From Ilumatobacteraceae bacterium (lineage in GTDB: Bacteria; Actinomycetota; Acidimicrobiia; Acidimicrobiales; Ilumatobacteraceae), in the NCBI GenBank assembly GCA_022843125.1, contig JALHOG010000011.1:28645-92644 (forward strand): a DNA stretch of 64,000 nt, read 5' to 3'. Below, in pieces: positions 43,686 through 52,836 of the stretch; positions within the stretch are counted from its first letter, which is position 1, and each line of letters opens with the position of its first letter. The notes beneath the pieces are model-generated. The model was not told the origin of the DNA, did no database searches, and worked only from the letters and a program-made list of their open reading frames with translations. A program made the translations under genes and the position numbers.

Positions 43686-45173
43686 CTACGTCGCCCAGGC
43701 GCGGCTGCGCTCGACCGCCCGGGTCCACTGCCCGTGGAGCAGCTCGGCGACCGTTCGGTCGGGGCTGGGGTCGAACGTGGCGTCGAGACGCCAGGTGGCG
43801 GTGATCGCGTCGAGGTCGGGCCAGACGCCCTCGGCGAGCCCGGCCAGGAAGGCGGCTCCGAGCGCGGTGGTCTCCTGATCGACCGGGCGCACCACCCGGA
43901 CGCCGAGCTGATCGGCCTGCATCTGCAGCAGCAGATCCATCACCGAGGCACCGCCGTCGACGCGGAGTTCGATGATGCCCGTGCCGCTCGCCGCCACCAT
44001 CGCGTCCACAGCGTCGCGCACCTGGTACGCCATCGACTCGACCACCGCGCGTGCGATCTCGGCGCGCCCGGTACCGCGCGTGATGCCGACGATCGTGCCG
44101 CGGGCGTACGGGTCCCACCAGGGGGAGCCGAGCCCGGTGAAGGCGGGTACGACGAACACGCCACCGGTGTCGGGCACGCTCGCCGCGAGCGGTCCGACCT
44201 CGGCCGATTGCTCGATGATGCCGAGCCCGTCGCGCAACCACTGGACGGCGGCACCGGTGACGAAGATCGCTCCTTCGAGCGCGTACGCGACGGTGCCGTC
44301 GGCGAGCTCCCATGCGACCGTGGTGAGCATTCCCTCGGTGGGCGCCGGGCAGGTGGCCCCGACGTTGAGCAGGACGAAACTGCCGGTGCCGTAGGTGTTC
44401 TTCGCCATGCCGGGGGTGAAGCACGCCTGGCCGAACAGTGCCGCCTGTTGATCGCCGGCGACCCCGCTCACCGGGATCCCGGCGGGCACGCCGCACCGGT
44501 CGGAGGTGATCCCGAAGCGTCCGCTCGACGGGCGCACCTTGGGGAGGGCGTCGATCGGCACGTGGAGCAGATCACACAGCTCATCGCTCCATCGCCGATC
44601 GACGATGTCGTAGAGCATCGTTCGGCTCGCGTTGGTGACATCCGTCGCGTGCACCTCGCCGCCGGTGAGGTTCCAGATCAGCCAGGAGTCGATCGTGCCG
44701 AGCGCGAGGTCGGGACCGATCGGGATGTCGCGCTCGCGGAGCAGCCACTCGAACTTGGTGCCCGAGAAGTACGGGTCGAGCACGAGCCCGGTGCGTTCAC
44801 GCACGAGCGGCAGATGGCCCGCCGCAGCGAGCTCGTCGCAGCGGGCGGCGGTGCGACGATCCTGCCAGACGATGGCGGTTCCGTACGGTTCGCCGGTGTG
44901 CCGGTCCCATGCGAGAACGGTCTCGCGCTGATTGGTGATCCCGATCGCTGCGACGTGCTCGCGGCCGACGCGGCCGATCACGTCGTGGATCGTCGCCGTG
45001 ACGGCGTCCCAGATCTCGTTGACGTCGTGCTCGACCCAGCCAGGGGTCGGGTAGTACTGCGTGAATTCGCGGTACGACGCCTCGGCCGGTCGCCCGTCGG
45101 CGAACACGGCGCGGCTGCGGACGCCGGTGGTGCCGGCATCGATGGCGATGACACAGGTGTCGTTGGTGACCAC
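43686..45173 (-). CDS. glpK: glycerol kinase
   Basis: 495 aa FGGY kinase. IAIDAGTTGVRSRAVF, ITNQRETVLAWDRHTGEPYG, the ADP-binding GVAGDQQAALFGQ, TYGTGSFVLLN and the C-terminal LRVDGGASVMDLLLQMQAD are all typical. Makes glycerol 3-phosphate. I use GTG 45173 rather than 45182 because TACCGT (45186-45181) would overlap the latter and ends 7 nt before the former. No glpF or glpD nearby. Confidence 0.92.
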   Translation of the reverse strand: MVTNDTCVIAIDAGTTGVRSRAVFADGRPAEASYREFTQYYPTPGWVEHDVNEIWDAVTATIHDVIGRVGREHVAAIGITNQRETVLAWDRHTGEPYGTAIVWQDRRTAARCDELAAAGHLPLVRERTGLVLDPYFSGTKFEWLLRERDIPIGPDLALGTIDSWLIWNLTGGEVHATDVTNASRTMLYDIVDRRWSDELCDLLHVPIDALPKVRPSSGRFGITSDRCGVPAGIPVSGVAGDQQAALFGQACFTPGMAKNTYGTGSFVLLNVGATCPAPTEGMLTTVAWELADGTVAYALEGAIFVTGAAVQWLRDGLGIIEQSAEVGPLAASVPDTGGVFVVPAFTGLGSPWWDPYARGTIVGITRGTGRAEIARAVVESMAYQVRDAVDAMVAASGTGIIELRVDGGASVMDLLLQMQADQLGVRVVRPVDQETTALGAAFLAGLAEGVWPDLDAITATWRLDATFDPSPDRTVAELLHGQWTRAVERSRAWAT

Positions 45174-45192
45174 GGGCGTCACGGTAGTGCGG

Positions 45193-45555
45193 TCAGCGGC
45201 GTCGCTTGCCGCCCGGACGCGAGGCGCCACCTCCGCCGGTGCGGCGGGTGGGTGCCGGGCGCGGCCGCGCAGGGGTCGACGTGCTCCCGCTCGGTGCCCC
45301 GCTGCGAGCGGAGTCGCGGCTGGCGTGCGCCGCTGCGCGGGCCTCGCGGAGGCCTTTGCGCTGATAGCCGAGCTTGGCGAGGACGAATCCGAACGCGAGG
45401 TACAGCGGGCCGCTGACGAGCAATCCGGCGAAGATGCCGAGCAGCGGCTCGTCACGGAACAGCACGACGAACAGCACCGACATGATCGCCACGTACACGA
45501 GCCACTCGCGCACGAGGCGCTTCCACGGTACGGGTCGAGACGAGTCCCAGGCCAT
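45193..45555 (-). CDS. small DUF4229-like membrane protein
   Basis: 120 aa from ATG 45555 (ATG 45564 also in frame; AGGA before it). Two hydrophobic helices, WLVYVAIMSVLFVVLF and LLGIFAGLLVSGPLYLAFGF, then a long basic Pro/Arg/Gly-rich tail. The plan resembles actinobacterial DUF4229 proteins. Function unknown. Lies upstream of glpK on the same strand with 19 bp between. Confidence 0.6.
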   Translation of the reverse strand: MAWDSSRPVPWKRLVREWLVYVAIMSVLFVVLFRDEPLLGIFAGLLVSGPLYLAFGFVLAKLGYQRKGLREARAAAHASRDSARSGAPSGSTSTPARPRPAPTRRTGGGGASRPGGKRRR

Positions 45556-45648
45556 GACCGACATCCTGGCATCCGGGCGTGGCGCGCGCCTCACGATCGT
45601 GACGGATCGGACCGTTCGGACCGGCCGCAGCACTCCGGATGTAAGCGG

Positions 45649-45676
45649 TTGCAGGGTTGGCTTCGTCGCGTAGGCT
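45649..45676 (+). promoter_or_regulatory. pfkA leaderless promoter
   Basis: TTGCAG (45649-45654), 16-bp spacer, TAGGCT (45671-45676), then 7 nt to GTG 45684. Transcription would start at or very near the start codon. Confidence 0.55.
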
Positions 45677-45683
45677 CGGAGCC

Positions 45684-46718
45684 GTGCGCGTCGGAGTGCT
45701 GACTGGTGGGGGCGACTGTCCCGGCTTGAACGCGGTGCTACGCGCCGTGGTGCGCAAGGGCGAACGGCACTACGGCGACGAGATCGTCGGCTTCTGCGAC
45801 GCCTGGGATGGCGTGATGGAGCGTCGCACGCTCCCGCTGACGGTCGAGACGATGCGCGGGATGCTGCCCCGCGGTGGCACCGTCCTCGGCACCCGACGGG
45901 GCAGCCCGTTCGACCATCCCGACGGGGTCGAGCTCGTCCGCGCGACGATGCGCGACATGGGCCTCGACGGCCTGATCGTGATCGGCGGGAACGGCTCGCT
46001 GAGCGTCGCTTCCAAGCTCGCTGCCGAGCACGGGCTCCCGATCGTCGGTGTGCCCAAGACGATCGACAACGACATCGAGGGGACCGAGGTCACGTTCGGC
46101 TTCAACACGGCGGTCCAGATCGCCACCGATGCGATCGATCGGCTGCACACGACCGCCGAGAGCCACGACCGGGTGCTCGTGGTCGAGGTCATGGGACGCC
46201 ACAGCGGGTGGATCGCCACGCACGCCGGCATCGCCGGCGGAGCTGCGGTCGTGCTGATCCCCGAGCGCCCGTTCGACATCGACGAGGTGTGCGACCGGAT
46301 CATCCGCCGGCACCAGCGCGGCCGGTTCGCGTCGATCGTCGTCGTCGCCGAGGGCGCCGTGCCGAAGGAGGGCTCGATCGACCTCGCCGATCGCGAGATC
46401 GACAGATTCGGGCACATCCGCCTCGGTGGCATCGGCAACCTGGTCGCGGAGGAGATCGGCGCGCGTACCGGCTTCGAGACCCGCCCGGTGCTGCTCGGTC
46501 ATGTGCAACGCGGCGGCACACCGACCGCGTTCGACCGGGTCCTGTCGACGAGGTTCGGCGTGGCTGCGATCGACGCCGTTCACGTCGGTGCATGGGGCCA
46601 CATGGTGGCGTTGCGCTCCGACAAGATCGTGCACACTCCGCTCACCGAGGTGGTGGGCCGCACCCGGCCGGTCGACCTGACGCTGTTCGAGAACGTCGCC
46701 GAGGTCTTCTTCGCCTGA
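45684..46718 (+). CDS. pfkA: 6-phosphofructokinase
   Basis: 344 aa. TGGGDCPGLNAVLRAV (nucleotide loop), PKTIDNDIEGTEVTFGFNTA (catalytic Asp), VEVMGRHSGWIATHAGIAGG and GHVQRGGTPTAFDRVLSTR (fructose-phosphate and effector residues). The donor-specificity region reads IGGNGS, with Asn103 where E. coli PfkA has Asp103, plus Gly104 and a Lys in VPKTID. Gly104/Lys124-type enzymes in actinobacteria are generally ATP-dependent, but Asn103 makes the donor worth testing. GTG 45684 follows the frame start because of the promoter 7 nt upstream. Confidence 0.92.
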   Translation: MRVGVLTGGGDCPGLNAVLRAVVRKGERHYGDEIVGFCDAWDGVMERRTLPLTVETMRGMLPRGGTVLGTRRGSPFDHPDGVELVRATMRDMGLDGLIVIGGNGSLSVASKLAAEHGLPIVGVPKTIDNDIEGTEVTFGFNTAVQIATDAIDRLHTTAESHDRVLVVEVMGRHSGWIATHAGIAGGAAVVLIPERPFDIDEVCDRIIRRHQRGRFASIVVVAEGAVPKEGSIDLADREIDRFGHIRLGGIGNLVAEEIGARTGFETRPVLLGHVQRGGTPTAFDRVLSTRFGVAAIDAVHVGAWGHMVALRSDKIVHTPLTEVVGRTRPVDLTLFENVAEVFFA

Positions 46719-46730
46719 TCGCCGGCCGGT

Positions 46731-47330
46731 TCAGTCGCTGGCCGGCACCGACGGGTACGCCGGCTGCGCCGAGCGCACGAGCCCGGGAAAGTCGTACACA
46801 CGAAGATCGCCGGTCGTGGTGGTGAGGTCGGAGGTCGGCCACGCCTTGGGCTCACCCTCGACCTCGATCGCGACCGATTGCACCCCGTCGATCTCGCTGG
46901 CGGTGTAGACGATCTGAGCGAGCGCCTGGATCAGACCGCTACCGCTGAGGTCGAGCAACTCGGGGGTGACGTCGAGCAGCAGACGCGACCCCTGTTGCCG
47001 GATGTCGAGGATCTCGAGCGTGGCGGGGATCGCCGATCCGTACCCCACCTCGACCTGGTTGGGGCCGCGGAGCAGGACGTCGACGAGGTTCTCGCCGGGC
47101 TCGGGCTCGCGCGGTACCGACCGCAGCAGACGATCCTCGCTGGGGCCGACCAGATAGATGCGGCTGGCGCCGGACGCAGCCCCACCGACTGCGACGACCA
47201 CACGATCGGCGCGCTGCGCATCGGGGACTTCGCGCGGTGCCTCGTCAGGGCGCAGGCCGCAACCGGAGACGACGACCAGTGCGGTCGCGAGCGCCAGGGA
47301 CGCACCGGCACGCCGCAGGCGCGTCATCAC
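46731..47330 (-). CDS. GerMN domain lipoprotein
   Basis: 199 aa. Lipobox VVSGC at about residue 24; the ~150-residue GerMN domain (SRIYLVGPSEDRLL, LLRGPNQVEVGYGSAIP, LDVTPELLDLSGSGLIQALA) follows. It overlaps the sensor kinase stop (GTGA) and so belongs to the mtrA-mtrB operon, the position held by the longer LpqB in mycobacteria. It may be a short LpqB equivalent that senses or modulates MtrB at the membrane; inference. ATG 47327 is an alternative start. Confidence 0.85.
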   Translation of the reverse strand: MMTRLRRAGASLALATALVVVSGCGLRPDEAPREVPDAQRADRVVVAVGGAASGASRIYLVGPSEDRLLRSVPREPEPGENLVDVLLRGPNQVEVGYGSAIPATLEILDIRQQGSRLLLDVTPELLDLSGSGLIQALAQIVYTASEIDGVQSVAIEVEGEPKAWPTSDLTTTTGDLRVYDFPGLVRSAQPAYPSVPASD

Positions 47331-48817
47331 TCGTCCAGTTCCTCGGCGGGCAGCTCGATCACGAAGCGCGCCCCTGGTTCGCCGTCGATGCGGTCTTCGA
47401 CCCAGACGAGGCCACCGTGCATGCGGACGTGTTCGTCGACGAGCGAGAGGCCGAGGCCGGCGCCGTCGTTGCCGGCGCGTCGGCCCGCTACGCCACCGCG
47501 TGCGAAGCGTTCGAAGACGAGCGTTCGCTCATGTTCGGGCACGCCGGGGCCGTGGTCCTCGACGGCGATCCGGACGCGGGTGAGCGGCTGGCCCTCGGGC
47601 TCGACTTCGGTGATCGAGATCTCCGGGTCTCCACCGCCGTGCAGGCGGGCGTTGTCGATCAGGTTCGCGACCACTCTCGCAAGACGTCGCCGGTCACCGT
47701 TGATGAGCGCGGTCTCGCAGCGTGGAGACACGGCGATCGGTGACGTGGGCACGCTGCTGACCGCCACGGCATTGCGCATGAACTCGGCGAGCAGCAGCTC
47801 CTCCATATGGAGCCGCACGGCTCCGGCGTCGAACCGGCTGATCTCGAGCAGGTCTTCGACGAGCCCCTGGAATCGCACGACGTCGCTCTTCAGCAAATCG
47901 AGCGCCGACTGGGCGCGTTCGGGCATGTCGTCCCGGCGGGCATCCATCACCTCGACCGACGCCGACAGCGTCATCAGCGGCGAACGCAACTCGTGACTCA
48001 CGTCGGACGCGAACCGGGCGTCACGCTCGATGCGGGTCTGGAGCGCTGCGGCCATGTCGTTGAACGAGTTCGCGAGCACGCTCAGATCGGGGTCGTCGGT
48101 GGGCTCGAGCCGGGTGTCGAGACGTCCGCCGGCGATCGCCTTGGCGGCCTGCGCCGCGACCCCGACCGGGCGCACGGCGCGGCGGGCGGCGAACTGCCCG
48201 GCGAGAACCCCGAGCGCGGTGGTGATCACCGTGCCGAGGATCAGCGAGAGCCGCACCGACTGCAGGGTGTCGTTGACCTCGTCGAGGCTGAAGAACTCGA
48301 AGTACGCGGCTTCCGCGCCGAGCGGCTGCCCGACGACGATGTGCAGCTCTCCGTTGACGGACACGCGCATGAACATGGGGACCCGGTCGTCGATGACCCG
48401 GTCGACCATCTCCTGGTCGAGCCACTCCTCGCCGTAGCCGACGACCGGGCCCGGCGTGAACTCGCCGTTCAACCAGATGAGGAAGCGTTGCACGCCGTTG
48501 TCGATGAGCCGTTGGGTGGCGGCCCCGCTGTCGGTGGCGTTGTTGCCGATCGCGGCGCTGGCGGTGGTGGTGTTGCGGCTGGCGGCCTCGAGCGCTGCAG
48601 CCTCGCGCTGCTGCACCACGCTCGACCGGGCGAGCCCGTAGGTGACGAACGCGAGGAACAGCGACAGCACGAGCGCTCCGAGCGCGAACATCAATGTGAT
48701 GCGTCGCCGCAAACCCCATCGCTGCCGCGGGGCGCGGCGGGCAACGGGCGCCGCCGACTCGGTGTCGTCGAGCTCGTGCGCGGCCTCGCTCGCGACATCG
48801 ATGGTCGCGGCACTCAT
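47327..48817 (-). CDS. mtrB: MtrB-type sensor histidine kinase
   Basis: 496 aa (GTG 48820 is also possible). First transmembrane helix about residues 40-62, extracytoplasmic sensor ~120 residues, second helix near 195-215, HAMP (RAVRPVGVAAQAAKAIAGG), HisKA with phospho-His in SDVSHELRSPL, and the ATPase with NLIDNARLHGG, DHGPGVPEHER and GAGLGLSLVDEHV. Sits between the response regulator and the GerMN lipoprotein, the mtrAB-lpqB order. It should control envelope and division genes. Confidence 0.85.
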   Translation of the reverse strand: MSAATIDVASEAAHELDDTESAAPVARRAPRQRWGLRRRITLMFALGALVLSLFLAFVTYGLARSSVVQQREAAALEAASRNTTTASAAIGNNATDSGAATQRLIDNGVQRFLIWLNGEFTPGPVVGYGEEWLDQEMVDRVIDDRVPMFMRVSVNGELHIVVGQPLGAEAAYFEFFSLDEVNDTLQSVRLSLILGTVITTALGVLAGQFAARRAVRPVGVAAQAAKAIAGGRLDTRLEPTDDPDLSVLANSFNDMAAALQTRIERDARFASDVSHELRSPLMTLSASVEVMDARRDDMPERAQSALDLLKSDVVRFQGLVEDLLEISRFDAGAVRLHMEELLLAEFMRNAVAVSSVPTSPIAVSPRCETALINGDRRRLARVVANLIDNARLHGGGDPEISITEVEPEGQPLTRVRIAVEDHGPGVPEHERTLVFERFARGGVAGRRAGNDGAGLGLSLVDEHVRMHGGLVWVEDRIDGEPGARFVIELPAEELDE

Positions 48818-48821
48818 CACG

Positions 48822-49502
48822 TCACGTCTGCAGCCGGTAGCCGAGCCCGCGAACGGTCACGACATGACGTGGGTTCGCCGGATCGATCTCGACCTTGGTG
48901 CGCAACCGGCGCACGTGGACGTCGACGAGGCGACCGTCGCCGAAGTAGTCGTAACCCCACACCTTGTCGAGCAGAGCCTCACGGCTGAACACCTTGCCGG
49001 GGTTCTCGGCGAGCTCGCAGAGCAGGCGGAACTCGGTCTTGGTGAGGTGGACCTCGGTGCCGTTGCGCAGGACCTTGCCCTCCTCCGGGATCAGCTCGAG
49101 CTCGCCGAACACGAGCCGGGCGTGCCCGGGTGACACGGGCCGGATGCGCCGCAGCAGGGCGCGGATGCGCGCCGACAACTCCTTCGCCGCGAACGGCTTG
49201 GTGAGGTAGTCGTCAGCGCCTGCCTCGAGCCCGGCGACGATGTCGTGGGTGTCGTTGCGGGCGGTGACCATCACGACCGGGACGTCGCTCGTGCGGCGGA
49301 TGGTACGGCAGAGCTCGAAACCGTCGATGCCCGGGAGCATGATGTCGATCAAGACGACGTCGGGAGAGACACGATGGAACAGCTCGATCGCCTGCTCGCC
49401 GCTCTCGGCCTCGTCGACGGTCCACCCTTCGTCTTCGAGGGCGAGCTTCACCGCCGATCGGATGCGTTCATCGTCCTCAACGGCCAGAATGCGGGTTCCC
49501 AC
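48822..49502 (-). CDS. mtrA: MtrA-type response regulator
   Basis: 226 aa OmpR-family regulator. Receiver: acidic pair in VEDDERIR, phospho-Asp in VVLIDIMLPGIDGFEL, Lys in YLTKPFAAKEL. DNA-binding domain: VHLTKTEFRLLCELAENPGK, VWGYDYFGDGRLVDVHVRRL, VVTVRGLGYRL. GTG start. Next to mtrB on the same strand, stop and kinase start about 4 bp apart. Target sites not seen in the window. Confidence 0.88.
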   Translation of the reverse strand: MGTRILAVEDDERIRSAVKLALEDEGWTVDEAESGEQAIELFHRVSPDVVLIDIMLPGIDGFELCRTIRRTSDVPVVMVTARNDTHDIVAGLEAGADDYLTKPFAAKELSARIRALLRRIRPVSPGHARLVFGELELIPEEGKVLRNGTEVHLTKTEFRLLCELAENPGKVFSREALLDKVWGYDYFGDGRLVDVHVRRLRTKVEIDPANPRHVVTVRGLGYRLQT

Positions 49503-49538
49503 GCCACCATGATGCCCGAAAAGGGTGGCGCTGCGTGA

Positions 49539-50354
49539 TCACAGGCGCGCGAGCAGCTCCACGACCGCTGCGTGGATGCCCGGCGCAGAGGCCAGCGTCT
49601 CTCCAGGATGGGTCGGGCCGCCCGAGAAATCGCTCGTGATCGCGCCCGCTTCGCGGGCGATCAGCTCGCCCGCCGCCATGTCCCACGGGTTCAGGTTGCG
49701 CTCGAGATAGACGTCGACACGACCTGCTGCGACGAAGCAGAGATCGACGGCGGCCGACCCCATCCGACGGATGTCGCGGACGTCGCCGATGATCCGCGCG
49801 ATTCCGGCAGCATGCTCGCGACGCCGATCTGCGTCGTAGCTGAACCCGGTGGCGACGAGTGCTCGGCCGAGCACGGTCTCGGTGCTCGGCGAGATCGGCT
49901 GCCCGTTCATGGTGGCCCCGTGGCCCTCGGCAGCGACGAACAACTCGTCGAGCGCAGGGACGTAGACGGCGCCGGCGACGGTTCGACCGTCGTGGGTCAC
50001 CGCGATCGAGCAGCACCACGTGGGGAGGTCGTACACGAAGTTGGTCGTGCCGTCGATCGGATCGATCACCCAGGCGTAGCCCGATGTGCCCGCCCGATCA
50101 GCGCCCTCCTCACCGACGATCGCATCGTCGGGCCGGGCCCGCTCCAGGGCGGCGACGATGGTTGCCTCTGCGGCCCGGTCGAAACGGGTGACGATGTCGG
50201 TGAGCGACGACTTGGTGTCACTCCCGAGATCGCTGGCGGGCGGTTCGGACCTGCGTCCGGCGAGGGCGACACGGCCGGCGTCGACCGCGAGCGTTGCGGC
50301 AAGATCGCGCAGAGCGCAGCGGTCGTCGGCGACCAGGGAGTCAGCGGGGTGCAT
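49539..50354 (-). CDS. inositol monophosphatase family protein
   Basis: 271 aa. Mg-dependent phosphatase: metal ligands in VGEEGAD and IDPIDGTTNF, and the C-terminal NPWDMAAGELIAREAGA. Could act on inositol phosphate, histidinol phosphate or NADP-like substrates; PI-lipid synthesis makes inositol plausible. ATG 50354 overlaps the stop of the small membrane protein gene by 14 bp. Confidence 0.88.
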   Translation of the reverse strand: MHPADSLVADDRCALRDLAATLAVDAGRVALAGRRSEPPASDLGSDTKSSLTDIVTRFDRAAEATIVAALERARPDDAIVGEEGADRAGTSGYAWVIDPIDGTTNFVYDLPTWCCSIAVTHDGRTVAGAVYVPALDELFVAAEGHGATMNGQPISPSTETVLGRALVATGFSYDADRRREHAAGIARIIGDVRDIRRMGSAAVDLCFVAAGRVDVYLERNLNPWDMAAGELIAREAGAITSDFSGGPTHPGETLASAPGIHAAVVELLARL

Positions 50355-50631
50355 GTCCCGCCCGCTCGCGGTCGGTGACCTCGCGCCATTCGCCCATCGC
50401 ACGCAATGCGAGCACCGAGACGATCGCCATGCCACCGGCGCACAGAACGGACCCGATGAGGATGCCGAGCCCCGTGGGGAGCGAACAGTCGCCCTCGCAC
50501 TGGATGTCGATGAGGGCGTAACCGATCAGCCCTCCGGCGAGCCCTCCGAGCAGGATCGCGACGAAGGCGATCGCCCGTGCGGTCACGGGAGGGATCGCTG
50601 AGAGCGGGCGCTGGTCGGGGGCTTCCGGCAC
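50341..50631 (-). CDS. small two-helix membrane protein
   Basis: 96 aa from GTG 50631. Two helices, RAIAFVAILLGGLAGGLIGYAL and GLGILIGSVLCAGGMAIVSVLA, flank a loop with two Cys (QCEGDC). TAGCCT (50644-50639) lies 7 nt before the GTG, supporting this short gene. It overlaps the start of the inositol-phosphatase gene and is probably its operon partner. Function unknown. Confidence 0.6.
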   Translation of the reverse strand: MPEAPDQRPLSAIPPVTARAIAFVAILLGGLAGGLIGYALIDIQCEGDCSLPTGLGILIGSVLCAGGMAIVSVLALRAMGEWREVTDRERAGHAPR

Positions 50632-50721
50632 GAGTGGGAGGCTACCCAGCCACCGGATCGTGTGAACGATCCTGGTCCCATGGCCGGTGATGGCTCGCGT
50701 CGGGTCATAGGCTGCCGGGCC

Positions 50722-51459
50722 GTGCGTGTGGCCGTGGTGGTGCCGACCTACAACGAGGCGGAGAACATCGTCGTGCTGTGCGAGCGCGTGCGGGCCGCGC
50801 TGCCCGACGCCGAGATCGTCGTGGTCGACGACGCCAGCCCCGACGGCACCGCCGACGTGGTGCGCTCGATCGCCGAGCGCATCGGGCGTACGGTCGTGCT
50901 CGACCGCCCGTCCAAGGCCGGACTGGGTGCCGCCTACCGGGCCGGCTTCGAGCTCGCGATCGAACGTGGCGCCGACGTGTGCGTCCAGATCGATGCCGAC
51001 CTGTCCCACGACCCGGCGGTGCTCCCGGCGCTGATCGCCAACATCGAACACGGTGCCGACCTCGCGATCGGCAGCCGGTACGTCCCGGGCGGCATCACCC
51101 TCGACTGGCCGTGGCGCAGACGTTCCCTGTCGCGGTGGGGCAACCGGTACGTCGCCGGGATGCTGGGGCTGGCGGTCAACGATGCGACGGCCGGGTTGCG
51201 CGCCTATGCCGTCGACGCCCTGCACCGCATGGACTATCCGACCGTCGGCGCCGAGGGGTACGGGTTCCAGGTGGAGATGACGCACCGGCTCGTGCGTGCC
51301 GGCGGCCGGATCGTCGAGTTCCCGATCACGTTCCGCGAGCGCACGGCCGGCGAGTCGAAGCTCTCGAACGGCATCGTGCGCGAGGCGATGGTGCTCGTCG
51401 TGCGACTGTGGGCCGAAGACCGTCGCGGCCGGCGCCAACGCCGACGTCAAGGCCGCTGA
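50722..51459 (+). CDS. polyprenol-phosphate mannose synthase-like GT2
   Basis: 245 aa. GT-A glycosyltransferase: VVVPTYNEAENIVVLCER, DDASPDGTADVV, the metal motif QIDADLSHDP and GSRYVPGG, then AGESKLSNGIV. This is the DPM1/Ppm1 group that moves mannose from GDP-mannose to polyprenyl phosphate, feeding lipoglycans. No membrane helices, unlike fused Ppm1 forms. GTG 50722 has TAGGCT (50708-50713) 8 nt upstream. Confidence 0.85.
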   Translation: MRVAVVVPTYNEAENIVVLCERVRAALPDAEIVVVDDASPDGTADVVRSIAERIGRTVVLDRPSKAGLGAAYRAGFELAIERGADVCVQIDADLSHDPAVLPALIANIEHGADLAIGSRYVPGGITLDWPWRRRSLSRWGNRYVAGMLGLAVNDATAGLRAYAVDALHRMDYPTVGAEGYGFQVEMTHRLVRAGGRIVEFPITFRERTAGESKLSNGIVREAMVLVVRLWAEDRRGRRQRRRQGR

Positions 51460-51499
51460 CCGGCAGCGGCCGGGTCGTTGTTGCGGCCACACTGGAGTC

Positions 51500-52771
51500 G
51501 TGCCCGCGTCCCCCGCCACGAGGACCATCCTCCATGTCGACATGGACGCGTTCTACGTGTCGGTCGAGCTGCGGCGGCGGCCGGAGCTGCGCGGGAAGGC
51601 AGTGGTCGTCGGGGGAACCGGCCCGCGTGGCGTGGTGGCAGCCGCGTCGTACGAGGCGCGCCAGTTCGGAGTGCACTCGGCGCTGCCGTCGTCGGTGGCG
51701 CGACGGCGCTGTCCGCACGCGATCTTCCTGCCAGGCGATCACGCCCTCTACGGGCAGGTGAGCGAGCAGGTCCACGAGATCTTCCACCGGTACACCCCGC
51801 TCGTCGAGGGCCTCGCGCTCGACGAGGCGTTCCTCGACGTCACGGGGGCCGTGCGGCTCTTCGGCGAGGGAGCGGCGATCGCCCAGCAGATCCGCGACGA
51901 CGTCGTCGCCGAACTCGACCTCACGTGCTCGGTCGGGGTCGCCCCGAACAAGTTCCTCGCCAAGCTGGCGTCGGTCGAGGCGAAACCGAGGGCGCTGCCC
52001 GACGGCATCCGCCCCGGTCGCGGCGTGGTCGAGGTGCGGCCGGGACACGAGCTCGAGTTCCTCCACCCGCTGCCGGTGAAGCGGCTGTGGGGTGTCGGCC
52101 CGGTCACGTTGGAGCGGCTGGAGCGGCTCGGGGTGCGTACCGTCCGCGACCTCGCCCAATTGGGGGAGCCGACCGTGGTATCGGCCCTCGGCCGGTCGCA
52201 GGGTGTGCACCTCATCGCGCTCGCGAATGCCGTCGACGACCGGCCGGTCGAGGTCGGCCGCGACGCGAAGTCGATCGGCCACGAGGAGACCTACCCCAGC
52301 GACCTGGTCGACCTCGAATCGCTCGAGCGCGAGCTCGTGCGCCTGGCCGATGCGGTCGGCGCCCGGCTGCGCCGCAACGGGGTTGCGGGGCGGACGATCA
52401 CGCTGAAGGTCCGGTACGCCGGTTTCCGCACCGTCACCCGGTCCGTGACCGTCGACTCGGCGATCGACACCGGCCCCGAACTCGTCGCCGCCGTCCGTCC
52501 GGCGTTGCGTGCGCTCGACATCGGACCGGGGGTGCGCCTGCTCGGCATCTCGGCGGGCAACCTCGGGGCCCCGAACCGCCAGCTCAGCCTGCTCGACGAT
52601 GTCGAGTCGCCCAGCCGAGCGGCGGGAGCGATCGACGAGATCCGGGCCCGATTCGGCACGACGGCGATCGGTCCGGCGAGCGCCGTGGGGCCGTCCGGGC
52701 TACGGATTGCCCGCAAGGGCGGCCAGCAGTGGGGTCCGGATGCCCCCGCCGAGCGCGACGGGCCAGTGTGA
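51500..52771 (+). CDS. dinB: DNA polymerase IV
   Basis: 423 aa Y-family translesion polymerase. Palm motifs HVDMDAFYVSVE and GLALDEAFLDVTGAV with the catalytic Asp/Glu, SVGVAPNKFLAKLAS, the helix-hairpin-helix region KRLWGVGPVTLERLERLGV and the little-finger domain. C-terminal QLSLLDD resembles a beta-clamp binding peptide. GTG 51500 is the first plausible start after the GT2 gene. Confidence 0.93.
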   Translation: MPASPATRTILHVDMDAFYVSVELRRRPELRGKAVVVGGTGPRGVVAAASYEARQFGVHSALPSSVARRRCPHAIFLPGDHALYGQVSEQVHEIFHRYTPLVEGLALDEAFLDVTGAVRLFGEGAAIAQQIRDDVVAELDLTCSVGVAPNKFLAKLASVEAKPRALPDGIRPGRGVVEVRPGHELEFLHPLPVKRLWGVGPVTLERLERLGVRTVRDLAQLGEPTVVSALGRSQGVHLIALANAVDDRPVEVGRDAKSIGHEETYPSDLVDLESLERELVRLADAVGARLRRNGVAGRTITLKVRYAGFRTVTRSVTVDSAIDTGPELVAAVRPALRALDIGPGVRLLGISAGNLGAPNRQLSLLDDVESPSRAAGAIDEIRARFGTTAIGPASAVGPSGLRIARKGGQQWGPDAPAERDGPV

Positions 52772-52836
52772 ACATCCGCACCGATTCTTCGCTGCGCGTT
52801 GAGTGAGGGCCTCCGACGTGCGAGACTCTCCCTCGC

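Noticed and set aside
43362..45416. Plus-strand open frame opposite glpK
   Set aside because: It is antisense to glpK, which has full FGGY motifs; the translation is low-complexity.
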